Shown here: positions 59,605-64,000 of the stretch, piece by piece | How the letters are laid out: every line of letters starts with the position of its first letter | Position numbering within the stretch: the stretch's first letter is position 1 | DNA from: Pacificispira sp002696645 | Lineage (GTDB): Bacteria; Pseudomonadota; Alphaproteobacteria; UBA8366; Aestuariispiraceae | Direction of reading: 5' to 3' | Assembly: GCF_048892425.1 (NCBI RefSeq) | Contig: NZ_JBLZHU010000001.1 | Span: forward strand, 620,001-684,000 | DNA length: 64,000 bases | Translations under genes and position numbers: made by a program | The notes under the pieces: model-generated | What the model was told of the DNA's origin: nothing | Databases searched by the model: none | Seen by the model: the letters and a program-made list of their open reading frames with translations, nothing else

Positions 59605-60072
59605 ATGATCTTAGAAACCGTCTATGACCTGCCCGCCGGGGTCAGCCTTTTAGGCCTTGATCTGGGGGAAAAAACCATCGGGATCGCCATTGGGGATCCC
59701 GCCGGCAGCATTGCGTCGCCCCTGGAAACCATCCGGCGCGCAAAGTTCACGCAGGATGTCGCGCGGCTGGCTGAAATCGTGGCGGATCGCCGTATTGGCG
59801 GCCTGGTCATCGGCCTGCCGGTCAATATGGATGGAACGGAAGGCAAGCGCTGTCAGTCGTCACGCCAATTCGCCCGCAATCTGATTTCCGTCGCGAAATG
59901 GGACATGCCCATCGCCTTCTGGGACGAGCGTCTGTCGACCAGCGCGGTGGAACGTGTGCTGATCGAACAGGCCGATATGACCCGCGCCCGGCGCGGTCAG
60001 GTGGTCGACAAAATGGCAGCCAGCTTCATCCTTCAGGGTGCCCTGGATGCAAGGCGGCTGCGGCCCTTATAG
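59605..60072 (+). CDS. ruvX: YqgF/RuvX-family pre-16S rRNA nuclease
   Basis: This 155-aa RNase H-fold protein matures the 5' end of 16S rRNA. The motifs are LLGLDLGEKTIGIAIGD, GLVIGLPVNMDGTEG, FWDERLSTSAVER and the final Asp in VDKMAASFILQGALD. The start at 59605 fits family length; a longer frame from 59128 runs over gatC and is rejected. It overlaps the convergent SDR gene by 6 nt. Confidence 0.94.
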   Translation: MILETVYDLPAGVSLLGLDLGEKTIGIAIGDPAGSIASPLETIRRAKFTQDVARLAEIVADRRIGGLVIGLPVNMDGTEGKRCQSSRQFARNLISVAKWDMPIAFWDERLSTSAVERVLIEQADMTRARRGQVVDKMAASFILQGALDARRLRPL

Positions 60073-60828
60073 CATGCTGGTATGGCCGTCCACGCTGATG
60101 GCCTGGCCGGAAACCCGTGCACCGGCCTTGGAGCACAGGAACAGCGCCATTTCGGATATGTCTTCTGCGGTCACGAAACAGCGCATGCTGGTATCTTTCA
60201 CATAATCCGCACGGATCTGCTCAACACTTTTTCCGGTCGTTAAGGCTTCGTCCGCAATTACCCTGTCCATGCGGTCGCCTTCGACGGAGCCGGGGCACAG
60301 GGCATTGACCCGCACACCGGACGGGCCAGCCTCTGCAGCTGCCGTTTTGGTCAGGCCGATAATTGCCCATTTCGCCGCACAATAGGGGCTGCGTTCCGGA
60401 TAGCCATACAGGCCGCCTGTTGAGGAGAAATTGATGATGGAGCCGGAGCCCTGCGCCTTCATTGGGCCCAATACCCGCCTGAGGCAATGATAGGCACCGG
60501 TCAGATTGACATCGATGCAGGCAGCCCAGGCGGAGGGATCGGTATCTTCAATGACGCCGGTTGGTCCCTTTATTCCCGCTGCATTGATCAGGATATCCAC
60601 ACCGCCCAGATGGGCTAGGGCGGCATCAAAGAACGCATCAACTTCTATGCGGTTTGAAACGTCACAGCGTTGATAGGATATCCCATCGGGCAGACTGGAC
60701 AGGCCCTTGATATCAACATCGCCAGCAAAGACCGCAGCGCCCTCGCGATGTAATTGTTCCGCGATGGTCCGTGCGATGCCGCCCCCAGCGGCGGTCACGA
60801 TGGCGCGTTGTCCGTTAAATCTGCTCAT
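60067..60828 (-). CDS. Short-chain dehydrogenase/reductase
   Basis: This 253-aa SDR has the cofactor motif VTAAGGGIA (Ala replaces the usual first Gly-side residues), NAAGI, a catalytic Ser in INFSSTGG and YCAAK, ending with VSGQAISVDGH. It resembles 3-hydroxyacyl or sugar-acid dehydrogenases, for example 2-keto-3-deoxy-L-fuconate or 3-hydroxybutyrate dehydrogenase types. The start at 60828 is set by the fold; the frame extends to 60999 without homology. It is divergent from the CULT gene, 44 bp away. Confidence 0.85.
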   Translation of the reverse strand: MSRFNGQRAIVTAAGGGIARTIAEQLHREGAAVFAGDVDIKGLSSLPDGISYQRCDVSNRIEVDAFFDAALAHLGGVDILINAAGIKGPTGVIEDTDPSAWAACIDVNLTGAYHCLRRVLGPMKAQGSGSIINFSSTGGLYGYPERSPYCAAKWAIIGLTKTAAAEAGPSGVRVNALCPGSVEGDRMDRVIADEALTTGKSVEQIRADYVKDTSMRCFVTAEDISEMALFLCSKAGARVSGQAISVDGHTSML

Positions 60829-60872
60829 TTTTGCTTGCCTCATAGGGTGGGGACTCACACTGTTTGCGCACC

Positions 60873-61235
60873 ATGCTGGACACGGAACAAAGCGACAAGA
60901 ATGAAGTGCAGGAAGGGCAGGGCGATGATCGTCTTTTCTGTGCGAAATGCCATGCCACAGTGACGCGGCAATGTTTCGCCATTCATAGGCGCGGCGCACA
61001 TCAACACACGGTCTTCAATCCGGCAGGCCACGTCTTCACGGTACAGTGTTTTATTCACGCACCAGGCGCGGGTATGTTGGGCCGGCCCAGCACACAATTT
61101 TCCTGGTTTCCGGGACTCGCATGGCGGGTTGCGCTGTGTGTTGAATGCGGAACCCATATCGGGTGGGAATTCAGTGGGCCCGAAACGTTCTTTGGCCTGA
61201 TCAAACTCGCTTTGACAACCAGCCCAAATCCTTAG
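60873..61235 (+). CDS. Bacterial cereblon-like CULT-domain protein
   Basis: This 120-aa protein is a single CULT domain. It has a zinc site from C23/C26 (CAKC) and C89/C92 (CVEC), and an aromatic cage from W78 (FSWF), W84 (LAW) and W98 (HIGW). Other blocks are NPAGHVFTVQCF and FFGLIKL. It matches the layout of Magnetospirillum MsCI4, the bacterial model for the thalidomide-binding domain of cereblon. The natural ligand in bacteria is unknown; cyclic imides and degraded C-terminal amides are candidates. It is divergent from an SDR and overlaps the convergent MoxR gene by 4 nt. Confidence 0.92.
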   Translation: MLDTEQSDKNEVQEGQGDDRLFCAKCHATVTRQCFAIHRRGAHQHTVFNPAGHVFTVQCFIHAPGAGMLGRPSTQFSWFPGLAWRVALCVECGTHIGWEFSGPETFFGLIKLALTTSPNP

Positions 61236-62083
61236 CCTCTTGATCCTTCCCGGCGGGACAGGAAGGCCAGACGCTCAAACAGATGTACGTCCTGTTCATT
61301 CTTAAGCAACGCGCCATGCAGCGGGGGGATGGCCTTGCTGGGGTCTGTTTCACGCAATGTTTCGGGGGAGATATCTTCCACCATCAGCAGCTTGATCCAA
61401 TCCAGCAATTCAGAGGTTGAGGGGCGCTTTTTCAGGCCTTGAACCTCGCGCACCTGGAAGAACAGGGCCAGGGCCTCGCTCAACAGCCGCTTCTTGATAT
61501 CGGGAAAGTGAACCTGAACGATCTGTTCCATGGTCTCAGGGTCAGGGAAGCGGATGAAATGGAAGAAACAGCGTCGCAGGAAGGCGTCGGGCAATTCTTT
61601 CTCATTATTCGACGTGATGATCACGATGGGGCGCTTTTCCGCCCGGATCACTTCCTTTGTCTCATAGACATGGAATTCCATGCGGTCCAGTTCCAGCAAC
61701 AGATCATTGGGGAATTCGATATCGGCCTTGTCCACCTCGTCAATCAACAGGACAGGGGCCGGATCAGTCGTGAACGCCTCCCACAGTTTTCCTTTGATGA
61801 TGTAGTTGCGGATGTCATGCACCCGCTCATCGCCCAACTGGCTGTCGCGCAGGCGACTGACGGCATCATATTCATACAGACCCTGCTGCGCCTTGGTGGT
61901 GGATTTCACATGCCATTCGATAAAGGGGCGGTCCAGGGCGGTTGCGATTTCCCGCGCCAATTGCGTCTTTCCGGTACCAGGCTCTCCCTTGACCAGCAAG
62001 GGGCGTTGCAGTGTGACAGCGGCATTCACGGCGACGGCAAGATCTTCGGAGGCGACATAGCTGGACGTGCTGGTAAAGCGCAT
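61232..62083 (-). CDS. MoxR-family AAA+ ATPase
   Basis: This 283-aa AAA+ protein has Walker A GEPGTGKTQLA, Walker B VLLIDEVDKAD, sensor ITSNNEKELPDAFLRRCFFHFIRFPD and MoxR-type helical lid. MoxR ATPases act as chaperones, usually with a von Willebrand factor A (CoxE-like) partner, which is not seen in the window. ATG 62083 is preferred over an upstream TTG at 62104; AGGA lies about 9 nt before. Confidence 0.92.
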   Translation of the reverse strand: MRFTSTSSYVASEDLAVAVNAAVTLQRPLLVKGEPGTGKTQLAREIATALDRPFIEWHVKSTTKAQQGLYEYDAVSRLRDSQLGDERVHDIRNYIIKGKLWEAFTTDPAPVLLIDEVDKADIEFPNDLLLELDRMEFHVYETKEVIRAEKRPIVIITSNNEKELPDAFLRRCFFHFIRFPDPETMEQIVQVHFPDIKKRLLSEALALFFQVREVQGLKKRPSTSELLDWIKLLMVEDISPETLRETDPSKAIPPLHGALLKNEQDVHLFERLAFLSRREGSRG

Positions 62084-62156
62084 TGAGGATAATCCTGAGG
62101 GCAAGGGTTACGGATGGTCACTGACCCTAGTGTGCCCCCCTTGCGCAATCAAGACT

Positions 62157-62711
62157 CTAGCCTTGAAGCGCGATCAAAGTCCGCAATGTTCCAGAAGCCA
62201 GATTTGAGGAAAACCCTGCATTGATTTGCGCGGTTCCTGCGGAATTTGCTGCTGCCAGATTGGAGAGTAGGGAAACCTGGGACGCCAGGGATTCTGTTGG
62301 CTCTCCAGCCGCCTGAGCCTGTGACAGGGCCGATTGCATGAATCCGAGCAGGTCGGTCTTCTCGTCAAGTTTTCCGCCAGAGTAATAATTGCCCGGCAGA
62401 TTTGACAGGAACTCTGAGCCCTTGGTCTGTAACTGCAGGATATCCTGATCACTGGCAGCACCGCTGTCTTTCAACGCGCCTGCCAGTTGGTCAATCTCGG
62501 TTGGGGATATGCCGGTGACATCGAACATTTTTGCAATGTCGGCAAAGGACAGGCTGGTTGATTTTACCTCTTTGTCATTTGAATTGAAGAGGTTGGCGAT
62601 AAAAGAGTTTGCGTTAGAATCGGCAACGTCCTCTTTTTCCGGACGCTTTTCTGTTCCCGTTAATAGGGAGGCTCCAGCACTGAAAAGGCTAAACGCTGCG
62701 GCTTCCAGCAT
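62157..62711 (-). CDS. Hypothetical protein
   Basis: I do not recognise this 184-aa protein. The N-terminus is moderately hydrophobic (MLEAAAFSLFSAGASLLTG) but not a clear signal peptide. The rest is Ser/Asn/Ala/Leu-rich with helical stretches (SLSFADIAKMFDVTGISPTEIDQLAGALKD) and an Ala/Ser-rich C-terminus. Such composition is seen in secreted or flagellar-type export substrates, but there is no further support. ATG 62711 is chosen; an in-frame start at 62726 would add five residues. Confidence 0.55.
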   Translation of the reverse strand: MLEAAAFSLFSAGASLLTGTEKRPEKEDVADSNANSFIANLFNSNDKEVKSTSLSFADIAKMFDVTGISPTEIDQLAGALKDSGAASDQDILQLQTKGSEFLSNLPGNYYSGGKLDEKTDLLGFMQSALSQAQAAGEPTESLASQVSLLSNLAAANSAGTAQINAGFSSNLASGTLRTLIALQG

Positions 62712-62777
62712 AACCCAAATCCTCAATCGGTTTGCATTGAGGGTATTTATGCAAGCGTTATGCCAATGGCGCGCGGA

Positions 62778-63533
62778 TCAGCTGGGCTTTTTAATGGCCG
62801 AGTGCTCTCGCAGGGGTTCGCTTTCTACAATCAATTGCGTGCGGTCACTTGCATAATAGGACAGGCCGTACTCAATTGCGCGCCCGTCCAGATCCACATT
62901 GATGCTTTCTGTCTGCAGGACGGGGCGTGTTGGAGGCTGCTGTAAATGAATCGCCAGTTGGCGCGTTGGCATTGTGGCGGTGATGCGTGTGGAAAACCTT
63001 TTGTAATCGTGCACGCCACAGGCATCCAGGGCGGCGGTGATCGATAAAGTGTCACGAAAGGCTGCAATCATTCCCGCAAATCGTTTTGCGGGGAAGTAAT
63101 GAGTGGCAACACTGATCGGGCGACCATCAACTTCACTGACCGCTTCCAACAGCACGACGGGGGCACCCTTCCGCAGATCCAGATTTCGGGCAATGACCGC
63201 GTCGGCACGGACCTGTTCGGTCCGCAGCAGTGTCTTGCTGGGCATGCGGTTGCCACTGGTGATGTTTTGGGTGAAGCGGGTACGCTCCCCAATGGGATAT
63301 TCGATCAGGTCACTTTGGACAAATGTGCCGCGCCCTTGTTCAATTCGGACCTTGCCAATTTCCTGAAGGTAACTCATTGCGCGGCGAACGGTGTGGCGAT
63401 TGACAGCAAAACGACGCGACAGGTCGGCTTCTGTGGGAAGACGGTCCCCCGGCTCATAGACGCCCTGGTCGATTTCGGCCTCTAATGAGCCGGCAATCTG
63501 TCGCCAAATTGGTTCTCCATCAGAAAGATACAC
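62778..63533 (-). CDS. phnF: PhnF-type GntR/HutC regulator of phosphonate genes
   Basis: This 251-aa regulator has a GntR winged helix (EPIWRQIAGSLEAEIDQGVYEPGDRLPTEADLSRRFAVNRHTVRRAMSYL) and a UTRA effector domain (about 90-245). Divergence from phnG, the first carbon-phosphorus lyase gene, and palindromic sites between them identify it as PhnF. It should repress the phn operon, probably autoregulating, and release on phosphate limitation or effector binding. Confidence 0.9.
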   Translation of the reverse strand: MYLSDGEPIWRQIAGSLEAEIDQGVYEPGDRLPTEADLSRRFAVNRHTVRRAMSYLQEIGKVRIEQGRGTFVQSDLIEYPIGERTRFTQNITSGNRMPSKTLLRTEQVRADAVIARNLDLRKGAPVVLLEAVSEVDGRPISVATHYFPAKRFAGMIAAFRDTLSITAALDACGVHDYKRFSTRITATMPTRQLAIHLQQPPTRPVLQTESINVDLDGRAIEYGLSYYASDRTQLIVESEPLREHSAIKKPS

Positions 63534-63631
63534 GACTTGCCCCTTTGGTTATGCCACCCGTCACAAGAATTTCATCATCAATGCCATGCTTCGATCTTGC
63601 AATTGGGTCTAAGCTTAGGCATCTTATATTT

Positions 63632-63670
63632 GTCTAGACGTCTATACGAAAAATTGACGACTGTCTAGAC
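63632..63670. promoter_or_regulatory. Cluster of three PhnF-like operator sites
   Basis: Perfect palindromes GTCTAGAC occur at 63632-63639 and 63663-63670. A near copy, GTCTATAC, abuts the first at 63640-63647. They lie in the 191-bp region between divergent phnF and phnG, about 55-93 bp before phnG, where they would block the promoters. Confidence 0.78.
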
Positions 63671-63724
63671 CTTTGACTGGTTTGTTGAGTGTCGTGGCAT
63701 CTTTGTCTTAACAGGAGGCGGTTT

Positions 63725-64000
63725 GTGAGGAATGAAAATTCCAACCCAGATATAGAGGATGATCGGTCCTGGCGGGCGCCTTTGTCTGATGACCAGCGCG
63801 CCCGGCAAGCCTGGATAGGGGTCTTGTCCATGGCCCCTTCCGCCCGTTTGTCAGACTTGTTCGAAGCGGTACCTGAAAAACCGGATTATGAATTTCTTCG
63901 GAAGCCGGAAAGCGGGTTGATCATGACCCAGGGCCGAATCGGTGGGGCCGGTGGAGCCTTTAACATGGGCGAAATGACGGTGACACGCTGCAGTGTGAAA
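63725..64000 (+). CDS. phnG: PhnG, carbon-phosphorus lyase complex subunit (N-terminal part)
   Basis: The first 92 codons are present and the gene runs off the right edge. PhnG is part of the PhnGHIJ core that transfers phosphonate to ATP ribose. Family blocks are ARQAWIGVLSMAPSARLSDLF, LRKPESGLIM and GRIGGAGGAFNMGEMTVTRC. The GTG at 63725 has a perfect AGGAGG 6 nt upstream. The N-terminus is about 15 residues longer than E. coli PhnG. Confidence 0.93.
   Translation, partial: MRNENSNPDIEDDRSWRAPLSDDQRARQAWIGVLSMAPSARLSDLFEAVPEKPDYEFLRKPESGLIMTQGRIGGAGGAFNMGEMTVTRCSVK

Noticed and set aside
1..64000. tRNA genes, CRISPR arrays, insertion sequences or prophage
   Set aside because: No cloverleaf-like sequence, regularly spaced repeat, transposase, integrase or phage structural gene was seen on reading both strands.

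Overview
The window comes from an alphaproteobacterium, most likely Rhodospirillales or a close relative. The evidence is the regulator set FlbD, SciP (DUF1153), FlbT and FlaF. It is supported by a FliF-FliG-FliH-FliN-FlbD gene order like that of Caulobacter, a Magnetospirillum-type cereblon-domain protein, and the PhnF/PhnG pair. There is no CRISPR array, IS element, prophage, rRNA or recognisable tRNA. The gene content is chromosomal and gene-dense, with many 4-nt stop/start overlaps.

Layout. (1) 1-17.8 kb is a flagellar regulon. On the minus strand are fliF-fliG-fliH-fliN-pomA/motA-flbD-flhA (flhA cut by the window edge), sciP, the fliK-flgD-flgE operon, a FlaG-like gene, then flgL-flaF-formyltransferase. 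On the plus strand are flbT, an ArsR/AHSA1 pair and the flagellin gene. Sigma-54 promoters can be read directly in front of fliK and flgL. (2) 18.0-28.3 kb is a tightly coupled plus-strand operon next to flagellin. It holds a TPR/GT41 glycosyltransferase, a Maf-type (DUF115) glycosyltransferase, a NeuB/PseI-type nonulosonate synthase, an AsnB-like amidotransferase, a WbpG/PseA-like sugar amidotransferase, a formyltransferase, a methyltransferase and a GNAT acetyltransferase. This looks like a system that makes a decorated nonulosonic acid and attaches it to flagellin. It is the best candidate here for undescribed chemistry. (3) 28.3-36.3 kb holds an SDR, yicC, gmk, a Rieske oxygenase/RraA/AMP-ligase operon, meaB and a GNAT. 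(4) 36.5-39.1 kb is a two-gene operon of unknown function. (5) 39.1-44.8 kb holds a guanidine-II riboswitch with its guanidinium exporter, an ornithine decarboxylase with a long leader, the hisB-H-A-F-E block and a HIT protein. (6) 44.8-57.7 kb holds an unknown membrane/periplasmic pair, an MFS transporter, a FemAB-like acyltransferase, an AraC regulator, a LapG-like protease divergent from a sensor with a degenerate HD-GYP domain, a phosphatase with an unusual start, hldE, a SCO1-centred periplasmic trio and another MFS. (7) 57.7-64 kb holds gatA, gatC, ruvX, an SDR, a cereblon-like CULT protein, a MoxR ATPase, an unknown gene, and phnF divergent from phnG (cut by the window end).

Gene interplay. 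Regions 1 and 2 form one functional unit: hook-basal body and hook genes, flagellin, translational and stage control (FlbD, FlbT, FlaF, SciP), and a sugar-modification pathway beside flagellin. Product names rest on motif recognition by eye. Regulatory sites were read directly from the sequence but are untested.
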